From positions 4,278,001 to 4,342,000 of the forward strand of contig NZ_CP027712.1 of assembly GCF_003945765.1 (NCBI RefSeq): a stretch of DNA of 64,000 bases. The letters run 5' to 3'. Source of the DNA: Pseudomonas chlororaphis subsp. chlororaphis. Lineage in GTDB: Bacteria; Pseudomonadota; Gammaproteobacteria; Pseudomonadales; Pseudomonadaceae. The position numbers and the translations under genes were made by a program. The first letter of the stretch is position 1; each line of letters starts with the position of its first letter. The notes under the pieces were generated by a model. That model ran no database searches and was not told the DNA's origin. It saw only the letters and a program-made list of their open reading frames with translations. Positions 31,692 to 39,409 of the stretch are shown piece after piece.

Positions 31692-31841
31692 TGTAGGAGC
31701 GAGCGGGCGGCGATCCGACTTGCCCGCGATGGCTGCGCCGCGGAATGCCTGGCGGACCGCGTTATCGCTCATCGCGCGCAAGCTGCGCTCCTACAGAAGC
31801 AGGACGCGCACGCCGTAGGAGCGAGGCTTGCCCGCGAAAGG
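31692..31841. repeat. REP/BIME cluster between sphA and sphB
   Basis: TGTAGGAGCG (31692-31701) pairs with CGCTCCTACA (31786-31795), and a third REP core, GTAGGAGCGAGGCTTGCCCG, starts at 31815. It begins directly after the sphA stop and ends 21 bases before the sphB stop, filling the convergent gap and probably separating the two transcripts. Confidence 0.87.
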
Positions 31842-31862
31842 CCTCGAGGACAGCGCAAAAAC

Positions 31863-33140
31863 CTAGCTGTAGACCGGCCAGCGCTCGACGATCCGCCCGC
31901 TGCGCACCGCCAGCAGGTCGCCGAATTGCAGCAGCAGCGCTTCGCTCTGCATCGGCCGCAGGAACACCTGGTCGTCCGGTCCCAGGCCCACGGCGGGCGA
32001 GCCGTTGACCATCTCCTGGTTGGAACTGCGGCCGAACAGACCGTTGCTTTGCAGCCCCGCCGGCGACTCGAACTCGGCCTGCCAGTTGCCGCCATAGATG
32101 AAGAATGTCTCGCGCTGGTTCGGGTCCCACCAGGCCAACAGCTTCGACTTGTCGTCCAGCGCCGGGATGCGCACCGGGCCAGTGTTTTTCAGCACCGGGG
32201 TAGCGATGTAGGCCGCGGGCCGATGTTCGCTGAGGGATGGCAGGTCGTAATGGGTCGGCTTGAGCATCGCCGTGCCCACCGACACCTCGCTGCTCAACTG
32301 TTCCTGCTCATGCATGCGGTAGCTGGGGCTGCCGGCGGTATTGAGGGTCAGCCCCGGCTGCCAGAGCGCCGGATGGCGTTGCCGGGTGAAGTCCACGGCG
32401 CTCTGGTAGCGCTGCATGACCTTGGCGAACAGCGCTTCGGACGAGCCGAGAATGCCCGGCACGCCCATGCCGACAAAGGGGTCGTAGCCCATGAAACCGG
32501 CGAACTCCAGGTGCTGGGGGTTGGCCGCGATCAGGGTCAGCAGCGGCCCCAGGCCGCTGCTGTCCTTCACCCCACCGCGGTGCAGGCCGACGTCCAGCTC
32601 GATATTGATCCGCAACCGGGTGCCCAGGCCGCGAGCCAGGGCCAGGTATTGCTGCAAACGTTCCGGGGTATCGATCAGCCATTGCAACTGCCGGGCCGGG
32701 TCGAACCGGCCTTTGTGGCCCTGGTAGAACAGCTGCGCCGAGCGCACCGGCAGCGGCTTGCCCAGCAGGATATCGGCCTCGGGAAAACGCAGGGCATCGT
32801 GATTGAGGAACGGCTGGTGGAACGACATCAGGCGCTGGGTGCCGGCACGCTGGCCGATGTACGCCAGCAGCCCCGGCGACGGCAGGGATTTCTCCACCAG
32901 CCGCAGCTGCTTGCCGCCGCGCTTGACCGACTGCAGCACCACATCGATGTTGTGGTCCAGGCGATCGAGGTCGATCAGCAGCACCGGGCGCATCGGGCCG
33001 TGGGCCTTGAGTTCCTGGTTCAGCGCGCGGAAATAGTCGCTGTAGGGCCCGCCCCGGTCGGCGGGCCGCAGCCAGGCACCCACGCCTGCCAACAAGGCGC
33101 CGACACCCGCGGTACCGAGCAGGAAGTTGCGTCGATTCAT
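31863..33140 (-). CDS. sphB: Tat-exported PLP-fold enzyme, D-threonine-aldolase/alanine-racemase-like (SphB-like)
   Basis: Protein of 425 residues with a twin-arginine signal (NRRNFLLGTAGVGALLAG). A fold-type III PLP barrel follows, as in alanine racemase, D-threonine aldolase and D-serine dehydratase: RPVLLIDLDRLDHNI (51-65) precedes RLVEKS, which probably supplies the PLP lysine. Other family blocks are LRINIELDVGLHRGG and GFMGYDPF. Tat export would let it fold around the cofactor before reaching the periplasm. It is the last gene of a three-gene operon (cytochrome c, FAD oxidoreductase, this gene) matching P. aeruginosa PA5326-PA5328 (sphBCD), induced by sphingosine. An aldolase or dehydratase action on a long-chain amino alcohol is inference. 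Confidence 0.78.
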   Translation of the reverse strand: MNRRNFLLGTAGVGALLAGVGAWLRPADRGGPYSDYFRALNQELKAHGPMRPVLLIDLDRLDHNIDVVLQSVKRGGKQLRLVEKSLPSPGLLAYIGQRAGTQRLMSFHQPFLNHDALRFPEADILLGKPLPVRSAQLFYQGHKGRFDPARQLQWLIDTPERLQQYLALARGLGTRLRINIELDVGLHRGGVKDSSGLGPLLTLIAANPQHLEFAGFMGYDPFVGMGVPGILGSSEALFAKVMQRYQSAVDFTRQRHPALWQPGLTLNTAGSPSYRMHEQEQLSSEVSVGTAMLKPTHYDLPSLSEHRPAAYIATPVLKNTGPVRIPALDDKSKLLAWWDPNQRETFFIYGGNWQAEFESPAGLQSNGLFGRSSNQEMVNGSPAVGLGPDDQVFLRPMQSEALLLQFGDLLAVRSGRIVERWPVYS

Positions 33141-33155
33141 GCTTTTTATCTCCCT

Positions 33156-34550
33156 TCAGACCACGCCCAGGATGGACGACAGGTGTGCATTGAGGAACTT
33201 GCCGCCGGGGTCCAGCGCTTCGCGCACCCGGGTGAATTCCCGCCAGCGCGGGTACAACGCCTGCAACTGTCGGGCGTTGAGGCTGTGCAACTTGCCCCAG
33301 TGCGGGCGGCCGGCGTACTTCCAGAAGATCGGTTCAATGGCGGCGAAGAAGTTGTGGTGGTCCATGGCGTAGTGCTGGTGCACCGAGATCGAACAGCTGT
33401 CGCGGCCCTCGAACATGCTCAGGGCAATGTCGTCGGCCTGGACATAGCGGTACTCGATGGGAAACCAGGTGCGCAGGTCCTTGTCGCGGATCAGCTTGAG
33501 GATTTCCCGCAGGCAGGCCGGGCCGTGCTCGGCCGGCACCGAGTACTCCATTTCGTTGAAGCGCACGTTGCGCACGTTGGCGTAGACCTCGTAGGAGTCG
33601 CCGACCCGGTCGTCGAAACGGGCGAAATGCCGCAGGCTGTTGAGCAGGGTGCGGCGGGTTTCGGGAAAGTCGCTGAGGTATTTATCGAGGTTCTCGATCA
33701 GGCTGACGAACTCGTTGCCGCCCTCTTGTGCCGGGTCCACGGGCAGGGTCGCCGGGTCTTCGGTTTCATTCAGGGCAATCGACAGCGCGTAGTCGGAATG
33801 GGTGACCACCAGCATTTCCCAGTGCTGGTTCTCGCGGGTGTTTTTCGCCAGGTCTTCGAGCAGTTCCTCGGTCTTGGCGATCCACTGTTTTTCCCGCAGG
33901 CGATAGGCCGGGCGATTCTGCAGACGCACCCGGGTGGCCACGCCCAACGCACCGAGGGAGACCCGCGCTGTGTTGAAGATTTCGGCGTTACGGCGGCTGT
34001 CGCAGTCCAGCACCTCGCCGCTGGCGGTCACCAGTTGCAGGCCGCACACCTGGGCCGAATAGGACGTGAAGCCGACGCCGGTGCCGTGGGTCGAGGTGGC
34101 GATGGCCCCGGCCAGGGTCTGGTAGTCGATGTCGGCCATGTTCGGCAGGGCCTGGCCGATCGCCTTGAGCGGCGCGCCCATGCGCGACATCGGCGTGCCG
34201 GCGGCGAACTCGGCCTGCAAGGTGGCGGCATCGTGGCTGAGCAGGCCGCTGAAAAAACTCAGCGACAGCAGCGTGCCGTCGGTGGGCACCAGGGCGCTGA
34301 AGGAGTGCCCCGAACCCACCGGACGGATCTTGCCCGGGGTCTGGCGAATCACCTGCACCAGCTCGTCCAGGTCCTTGGGCGCCAGCCGCGCCAGGGGCAG
34401 GCAGCTTTGCGCGCCGGACCAGTTGCGCCAGGGAATCAGCCGGGGCGCCCGCGCCAGCTCGGCCAGCAGCGGGTTGCTGGCCAGCGCACTGAAGGTCCCG
34501 GCCACTGCGGCGCGTTGCAATAGCTGACGTCGTGTGAGGGGCATGCTCAT
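33156..34550 (-). CDS. sphC: Tat-exported FAD-linked oxidoreductase, aldonolactone-oxidase/VAO family (SphC-like)
   Basis: Flavoprotein of 464 residues with a Tat signal (PLTRRQLLQRAAVAGTFSALA). The FAD-binding PCMH domain carries RPVGSGHSFSAL, in which H82 is the expected covalent flavin attachment site of aldonolactone oxidases. LAGAIATSTHGTG is the second FAD-binding block, and the C-terminal ALO domain ends HWGKLHSLNARQLQALYPRW. Start 34550 has AAGGA seven bases upstream; earlier in-frame starts lack the Tat context. Electrons from substrate oxidation could pass to the lipoprotein cytochrome c encoded 20 bases upstream. By context it would oxidise sphingosine or a product of it; this is inference. 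Confidence 0.82.
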   Translation of the reverse strand: MSMPLTRRQLLQRAAVAGTFSALASNPLLAELARAPRLIPWRNWSGAQSCLPLARLAPKDLDELVQVIRQTPGKIRPVGSGHSFSALVPTDGTLLSLSFFSGLLSHDAATLQAEFAAGTPMSRMGAPLKAIGQALPNMADIDYQTLAGAIATSTHGTGVGFTSYSAQVCGLQLVTASGEVLDCDSRRNAEIFNTARVSLGALGVATRVRLQNRPAYRLREKQWIAKTEELLEDLAKNTRENQHWEMLVVTHSDYALSIALNETEDPATLPVDPAQEGGNEFVSLIENLDKYLSDFPETRRTLLNSLRHFARFDDRVGDSYEVYANVRNVRFNEMEYSVPAEHGPACLREILKLIRDKDLRTWFPIEYRYVQADDIALSMFEGRDSCSISVHQHYAMDHHNFFAAIEPIFWKYAGRPHWGKLHSLNARQLQALYPRWREFTRVREALDPGGKFLNAHLSSILGVV

Positions 34551-34570
34551 GCCAGTGTCCTTGTGCCAGA

Positions 34571-34972
34571 TTATTGGAGGTCTTGTGCGGACATGAAGCG
34601 GATCAGGCCGAGGAACTGCTCCTCGGAACACTGCATGCACAGGCCCATCGGCGGCATGCCGTGGTAGCCGTTGATGCTGTGGTCCAGCAGGGTGTCGGCG
34701 CCCTGGGCGATGCGCGGGCGCCAGGCCTGGATATCGCCGGTCAGCGGCGCGCCGGACGCCGGGTTGGCGTGGCAGAGTTTGCAGCTGCTGTCATAGATCC
34801 GCGCCAGCGCCGAGTCGTCGGGCAGCTGTTGCAGGGTGGCCGCCGATGGCGGCGCGGGCTTGTCGCCGCAGGCAACCAGCAGCCCGCCCAGTGCCAGCCA
34901 CAGGGCGACGCGCCCCAGGCGATACGGCGTGACGACGGATGAAAACCGCAGCGAGGCAGTCGGTGCCGGCAT
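34571..34972 (-). CDS. sphD: Monoheme cytochrome c lipoprotein (SphD-like)
   Basis: Protein of 133 residues. After a membrane helix it has the lipobox LLVAC with C35, so it is a periplasm-facing lipoprotein. The heme motif is CKLCH (64-68) and a likely axial methionine is in GYHGMPPMGLC. Start 34972 has AGAGGA six bases upstream; the longer in-frame reading lacks it. It is the first gene of the operon with the FAD oxidoreductase and PLP-type enzyme and probably carries electrons from the flavoprotein to the respiratory chain. Confidence 0.85.
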   Translation of the reverse strand: MPAPTASLRFSSVVTPYRLGRVALWLALGGLLVACGDKPAPPSAATLQQLPDDSALARIYDSSCKLCHANPASGAPLTGDIQAWRPRIAQGADTLLDHSINGYHGMPPMGLCMQCSEEQFLGLIRFMSAQDLQ

Positions 34973-35314
34973 GGTGTTCCTCTCGGGTGACGGTCGGGAT
35001 CGACCCAGAACCAACACTAAGCCAGGCGCGGCCACGGCCTGAGGGCATTGCGGGCCAGCGAGGGGGGCATCTGCGGCCAGGGGCAGACGCTTGCCCACGA
35101 TGGGGGCGCCGCGGTTTACCGGTGGACCGCGTTATCGTTCATCGCGCGCAAGTCGGATCGCCGCCCGCTCGCTCCTACTGGATTGCGCGGGCTTCTGTAG
35201 GAGCGAGGCTTGCCCGCGAAAAACCGTTAACGATAACGCGGGGGCCTGGGGACCGCCGCTACGCGGGCAATCGAGCGACAGCCGGCCGCTGCTGCTGGAG
35301 AACAACAGCCGGGA
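34973..35314. other. Intergenic region between sphD and tonB
   Basis: 342 bases without a credible gene. It must hold the promoter of the cytochrome c/FAD/PLP operon (near 34973-35050), but no sigma-70 or SphR site could be singled out. The part from 35146 holds REP copies. Beyond the tonB stop the sequence is plain GC-rich. Confidence 0.6.
35146..35220. repeat. REP pair downstream of tonB
   Basis: A REP core in one orientation (GCAAGTCGGATCGCCGCCCG, then CTCGCTCCTAC, 35148-35178) is followed by one in the other (TGTAGGAGCGAGGCTTGCCC, 35196-35215). This is the same element class as at 27314 and 31692. It lies 95 bases beyond the tonB stop. Confidence 0.82.
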
Positions 35315-36151
35315 CTATTTGATGCGGTAGTGAAAGGTGTTGCGCACCGCGGGCACCGACACCGCCTGGCCGTCGACGATGCGCGGTTGGTAGCGGAAGG
35401 TGTTGGCCGCCGCCAGCGAGGGGCGGATAAACAGCTGGTGGCAGCCATCGAGCACCTTGGGGTGCTCCACCTTGCCTTGCGGGTTGACGCTGTATTCCAC
35501 GGTGCAGTCGCCTTCAATGTGCTTGTCCAGGGCGCGTTGCGGGTAGTCCGGGGCCTCCTTGCTCAGGGGCAGGTATTGGCGGCTGTCGGCCGCGGCCTGG
35601 GCGGCAGCTTGTTGCCGGGCGCGCTCGGCGGCCAAGCGGGCCTGTTCGGCACGCTGCTGCTGTTGCGCTTGCTCCTGGGCCAGGCGCTGCTGCTCGGCTT
35701 CGCGGCTGCGCTGTTGGTTTTCCTGGCGCTCGCGCTGCTGCTCGGCCAGTTGCTCGCGCTTCTTGTCCTCGACCCGTTTGCGCGCCAGGGCCGCCTGTTC
35801 GAGCTTGCGCGCCTGGAGCTGCGGATCGACAGCAGGCTTGACCGGCTCGACCGGAGCCGCGAGCACCGGCTCCGGCGGTGCCGGTGTCGGTACGGGCTCG
35901 ACTAAAGCCGGCGCGGGCTCGGGCGCTTGTGGCGCTGGCGGCAGCATCACCAGTTGGGTACGCAACACCGCCGGCTGTTCGGCGGCCGGCGGCTCTACCG
36001 ACCAGCCCGCCACCAGCAGCGCCAGCACCCCGGCGTGCAGCGCCACTGCCAGGGTCCCGGCCAGCGCATGGGACCGCCAGTGCCTGGGCGAGGGTTGCAG
36101 GGAGAATTCGTCGAAAGCCTGCCGTGGACTGTGCATGATCATCGCCGTCAT
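35315..36151 (-). CDS. tonB: TonB energy-transducing protein
   Basis: Periplasm-spanning TonB of 278 residues that links the proton motive force to outer-membrane receptors. One N-terminal membrane helix (about 29-49) is followed by a Pro-rich stretch (70-110). A long Gln/Glu/Arg/Ala-rich coiled coil (112-190) follows, then the C-terminal TonB domain with YPQRALDKHIEGDCTVEYSV. The ATG overlaps the exbD stop by four bases. It belongs to an exbB-exbD-tonB unit next to one receptor and a phytase, so it is probably a dedicated rather than housekeeping TonB. Confidence 0.92.
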   Translation of the reverse strand: MTAMIMHSPRQAFDEFSLQPSPRHWRSHALAGTLAVALHAGVLALLVAGWSVEPPAAEQPAVLRTQLVMLPPAPQAPEPAPALVEPVPTPAPPEPVLAAPVEPVKPAVDPQLQARKLEQAALARKRVEDKKREQLAEQQRERQENQQRSREAEQQRLAQEQAQQQQRAEQARLAAERARQQAAAQAAADSRQYLPLSKEAPDYPQRALDKHIEGDCTVEYSVNPQGKVEHPKVLDGCHQLFIRPSLAAANTFRYQPRIVDGQAVSVPAVRNTFHYRIK

Positions 36152-36594
36152 TGCGGGGCCTCGGTCACCAGCCCCAGGTTGCTCACCCCGCCCTGCTGCA
36201 ACGCCGCCATGGCCGCTACCACCAGGCCGTAGCCGGCGTCCTGGTCGGCGCGGATGTAGACCTGGGTATCGCTGCGCGCGGCGACGATTTGCGCCACCTT
36301 GGCGCGCATCTCGTCGAGGTCCACCGCGCTGTCGGTCTGCTGGCGCGTATCCAGCTCGCCGCCGAGGTTCCAGTAGTAGCCGCCCTCGGCCTTCACCGAC
36401 AGGGTCAGGATCTGCTGCCGGGTATCGGTGGCCAGGGCCTCGCTGGCGACCTTGGGCAACTCGATCTTCACCCCCTGGGTCAGCATCGGCGCGGTGACCA
36501 TGAAGATCACCAGCAGCACCAGCATTACGTCGATGTAGGGCACCACGTTCATTTCGGCCTTGGGCCCGTGCTTGTGTTGCGGCCTGACTAGCAT
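36148..36594 (-). CDS. exbD: ExbD biopolymer transport protein
   Basis: Inner-membrane stator subunit of 148 residues. After MNVVPYIDVMLVLLVIFMVTAP, the single helix carries the essential Asp (in the YIDVM motif), and a periplasmic domain ends GGVSNLGLVTEAPQ. ATG 36594 has AGGAG seven bases upstream; a GTG at 36600 in the same frame is less well placed. It starts 13 bases after exbB and overlaps tonB (ATGA). Confidence 0.93.
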   Translation of the reverse strand: MLVRPQHKHGPKAEMNVVPYIDVMLVLLVIFMVTAPMLTQGVKIELPKVASEALATDTRQQILTLSVKAEGGYYWNLGGELDTRQQTDSAVDLDEMRAKVAQIVAARSDTQVYIRADQDAGYGLVVAAMAALQQGGVSNLGLVTEAPQ

Positions 36595-36607
36595 CTGCAC
36601 TCTCCTC

Positions 36608-37318
36608 TCAGGCCGCGACGGCCAGGTTCGACGACGCGCCGTGCAGCTGGCGATGCAGGCGCGCCTGCAGTTCGTTGCCGAAGGCGTAGTAGCGGGTCAG
36701 CAGGGTCTGGCCACGGGCGGCGAAACGGTTGTAGGCAATCACCGCGGGGATCGCCGCGAACAGGCCGATGGCGGTGGCGATCAGCGCTTCGGCGATGCCT
36801 GGGGCCACGGTGGACAGGGTCGCCTGCTGCACCTGGGACAGGCCGAGGAAGGAATTCATGATCCCCCACACGGTGCCGAACAGGCCGATATAGGGGCTGA
36901 CCGAACCCACCGTGGCGAGGAACTGCAGGCCTTTTTCCAGGCGGATTTCCTGCTCGCTGATGGCCACGTACAGCGAACGCTCGACCCCTTCGAGCACCAC
37001 CCCGGCCGGGTTGCCGCCCTGCTGGCGCAGTTGGCTGTAGGCCTGGAAACCGGCCTGGAAGATCGGCTCGACACCGCCCTCGCCGTCCGCCCGTTGCAGG
37101 CTTTCGCGGTACAGCGGGGTCAGTTCGGCGCTGCCGCGAAAGCGCTGGACGAAGGCGTCGAGCTGGCGTTCGGTGCGCTTGAGCACGCTGCTGCGCTGGA
37201 TGATCAGGTACCAGCTGAGCAGCGACGCCAGCAACAGGGTGAGCATGACCGCCTTGACCAACAGGCTGGCATCGCTGATAAGCCCCCAGATGGTCATGTG
37301 TTCCAGTGTCGCCTGCAT
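36608..37318 (-). CDS. exbB: ExbB/MotA/TolQ-family proton channel protein
   Basis: Inner-membrane protein of 236 residues with three helices (about 20-40, 130-155, 170-195). The family motif FLATVGSVSPYIGLFGTVWG lies near the second helix, and GIAEALIATAIGLFAAIPAV contains the conserved Thr/Ala face of the third. Start 37318 is set by AAAGGAG seven bases upstream; an ATG at 37354 lacks one. With ExbD and TonB it energises outer-membrane transport. A tandem PhoB-like site lies 62 bases upstream, suggesting its own phosphate-controlled promoter. Confidence 0.93.
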   Translation of the reverse strand: MQATLEHMTIWGLISDASLLVKAVMLTLLLASLLSWYLIIQRSSVLKRTERQLDAFVQRFRGSAELTPLYRESLQRADGEGGVEPIFQAGFQAYSQLRQQGGNPAGVVLEGVERSLYVAISEQEIRLEKGLQFLATVGSVSPYIGLFGTVWGIMNSFLGLSQVQQATLSTVAPGIAEALIATAIGLFAAIPAVIAYNRFAARGQTLLTRYYAFGNELQARLHRQLHGASSNLAVAA

Positions 37319-37379
37319 GGTGAAACTCCTTTGCCTGTGCGCCCGGGCCGTCAATGCGCGGCGGCCCCGGGGCTATTCG

Positions 37380-37408
37380 ATGACATGTTGATGAACGGTT
37401 AATGACAG
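37380..37408 (-). promoter_or_regulatory. Tandem PhoB box upstream of exbB-exbD-tonB
   Basis: Read on the minus strand the site is CTGTCAT-TAAC-CGTTCAT-CAAC-ATGTCAT, three seven-base repeats at the 11-base spacing of PhoB binding. The first unit matches the consensus CTGTCAT fully, the second in five and the third in six positions. It sits just after the phytase stop codon and 62 bases before the exbB ATG. Confidence 0.78.
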
Positions 37409-37409
37409 C

Positions 37410-39344
37410 TCAGGGCAGTTGCAGCGCCCTGGCCACCTCGGCCCAGGGCACGAACTTGAAGTTCTGGGTCTGCTCGGGCATGCGCTTGCGGCCGTCCTGG
37501 ACCACCAGCAAGCCCTGGCTCCAGGGCCCGCCGAGGTTGGCCGAGGTGACTTCCAGGCCATCGGTTTCCGACGCCCCGTCGATGCCCGCGGCGGCATTCA
37601 GGCCGACCCGGAAGGCCCCGCGGGAGGCGAACGGCGGCTCGGCATCGAGCAGCACATAGCTGTCGTTGCCCTGGCTGGAAATCATCAGGTAGTCATGCGT
37701 CTCGCTCTGGTACAGCGCCAGGCCCTCGACATCGGCATGCAGCTGCGGGCCGACCTTGATCACGCTGGTGAGGTTGGCCGGCTGGTCGGCGCGGGCATCC
37801 ACCGCCCACACGCCGACGTCTTCCTCGCCGAGGAACAGGCGCTGGCGCTGGTCGTCGGCGACACAGCCTTCCGGCTGGCTGTCGACCTTGAACTGGCGCA
37901 CCAGCTCGCCCTGGACCCGGCCATCGGCGGCACTCAGGCGGTATTGCAGGAAGCGGCCGTCCTTGCCGTTGGCAAAGGCATACAGCTCGCCGCTGGCCGG
38001 CTGGAACAGGCAGATACCGTAGATTTCCTTGAGCGGCGTGGGGATCTCCCCGGCTTCGCGCAGCTCGCCGCTGGCGCGATCGATGCTGAACAGGCTGAGG
38101 CTGTTGTGATCGCGGTTGCTCGCCACCGCCAGATCGACCACCTGGGTGCCCAGCTTGAAGTTCGCCCGCAGGTCGACGTTGTTCAACCGCCCCACCGGCA
38201 ACTCCTGGAGCAATTTGCCTTGCAGGTCGTAGGCCAGCAGCCCCTGCTTCTTGTTGGTGCCCAGCACCCGGCTCAGCTCCGGCTGCCGAGGGTGAATCCA
38301 GATCGCCGGGTCGTCCGCCGCATCGCCCTGGCGCCCTACCGGCTCGCTCTGGCTCAGGGCCGACACATTCGGCAGCACCGGCGCCGGCGGCACCGGGGTG
38401 GCCTGCCAGTCCAGCCGGCCCTGGTAGATCCGCCCGTCGTCATCGTCGCGCAGCAGTATTTGCAGGCCCTTGGCGCTGGCCTGCACGGCGAGGTTTTCCG
38501 GCTCCTTCAGGCCGGGCAAGCTCAGGTTGGCCCTGGGCGACCAGCCTTCGCCCTGTTGTTGGTCGCCCTGCTGATAAAGGTGCAGGCGCGCCGCCTTGGG
38601 GTCGAGCGCCAGCACGCCCCCCGGTACCAGGGCCATGGCGCCGGCGGCCTTGGCGATGTCGCCGAAGGGCGCGCGCATGGCCACCGGCCGCCGCTCGACC
38701 TCGGCTTCGGGGTGCGCCGGGTAGGCCCACCAGCCGACGTTCTCTTCGTTGACCAGCAATTGATTGGCGCCATCGTCCACTTGGCAGAACTGCGCCGCCG
38801 GCGGCAGCGGTACGCCGCGCACCCGTTGCGCCGTGGCGCTCAGCCGGGCGCCGGTGCCCACCAGCCATTGCTCGCCCTTGCCCTCCTCGCCCACCAGGAA
38901 CAGGAACAGGTTGCTGGCCTCGTCGCGGTACAGGCACAGGCCGTTGACCGGGAAGTCCCGCGCCGGCAGGTACAGCGGCTGGCCCCACTGGCGGCTCTGT
39001 GGATCGAGGCTGACCAGCAGTGCCTGCTGGCGCTGGCTGTCGAGCGTGGCGACCAGCACCTGCTGGCCGGCGGCGCGGCTGTCCAGTCCATTGAAGGCGC
39101 CTTGCAAGCGCGCCAGTTGCTCGCCCTGGGCGTCGAGCAGCAACAGGCCGTCACGTTCGCTGGCGGCCAGGCGCTCGCTGCCGCCGGGCATGAAGCCGAT
39201 GGCCTCGATGGCCAAGTCCTGCTTGGGCAGCCAGGGTTTCAGGGTCAGGGTGGGCGCCGATGAGGAGCCAGCAACGGCCGCGCCGCTACCCAGGCAGATC
39301 AGCGCGACCAGCAGGCAGCGCGCGGGTGACAACGAAATACTCAT
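37410..39344 (-). CDS. phy: Exported beta-propeller phytase (3-phytase) with two propeller-like halves
   Basis: Secreted phosphatase of 644 residues with a Sec signal peptide (1-25, cut after AVA). The C-terminal part (about 335-640) is a canonical beta-propeller phytase with GDAADDPAIWIHP, VLGTNKKQGLLAYDLQGK, RLNNVDLRANF, DSQPEGCVADD and HADVEGLALY; its acidic residues bind calcium and phosphate. The N-terminal half (30-330) is a second, degenerate propeller-like domain, as in tandem phytases. The enzyme releases phosphate from phytate. It lies 65 bases downstream of a TonB-dependent receptor on the same strand; a PhoB box precedes that receptor. It has a weak ribosome site of its own. Confidence 0.9.
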   Translation of the reverse strand: MSISLSPARCLLVALICLGSGAAVAGSSSAPTLTLKPWLPKQDLAIEAIGFMPGGSERLAASERDGLLLLDAQGEQLARLQGAFNGLDSRAAGQQVLVATLDSQRQQALLVSLDPQSRQWGQPLYLPARDFPVNGLCLYRDEASNLFLFLVGEEGKGEQWLVGTGARLSATAQRVRGVPLPPAAQFCQVDDGANQLLVNEENVGWWAYPAHPEAEVERRPVAMRAPFGDIAKAAGAMALVPGGVLALDPKAARLHLYQQGDQQQGEGWSPRANLSLPGLKEPENLAVQASAKGLQILLRDDDDGRIYQGRLDWQATPVPPAPVLPNVSALSQSEPVGRQGDAADDPAIWIHPRQPELSRVLGTNKKQGLLAYDLQGKLLQELPVGRLNNVDLRANFKLGTQVVDLAVASNRDHNSLSLFSIDRASGELREAGEIPTPLKEIYGICLFQPASGELYAFANGKDGRFLQYRLSAADGRVQGELVRQFKVDSQPEGCVADDQRQRLFLGEEDVGVWAVDARADQPANLTSVIKVGPQLHADVEGLALYQSETHDYLMISSQGNDSYVLLDAEPPFASRGAFRVGLNAAAGIDGASETDGLEVTSANLGGPWSQGLLVVQDGRKRMPEQTQNFKFVPWAEVARALQLP

Positions 39345-39409
39345 GAATGGATCAGGTCCTTATTGTTCATTCGGCACGGCGGCAGCACTAAGGCGCCGCC
39401 GCCTCGGGA

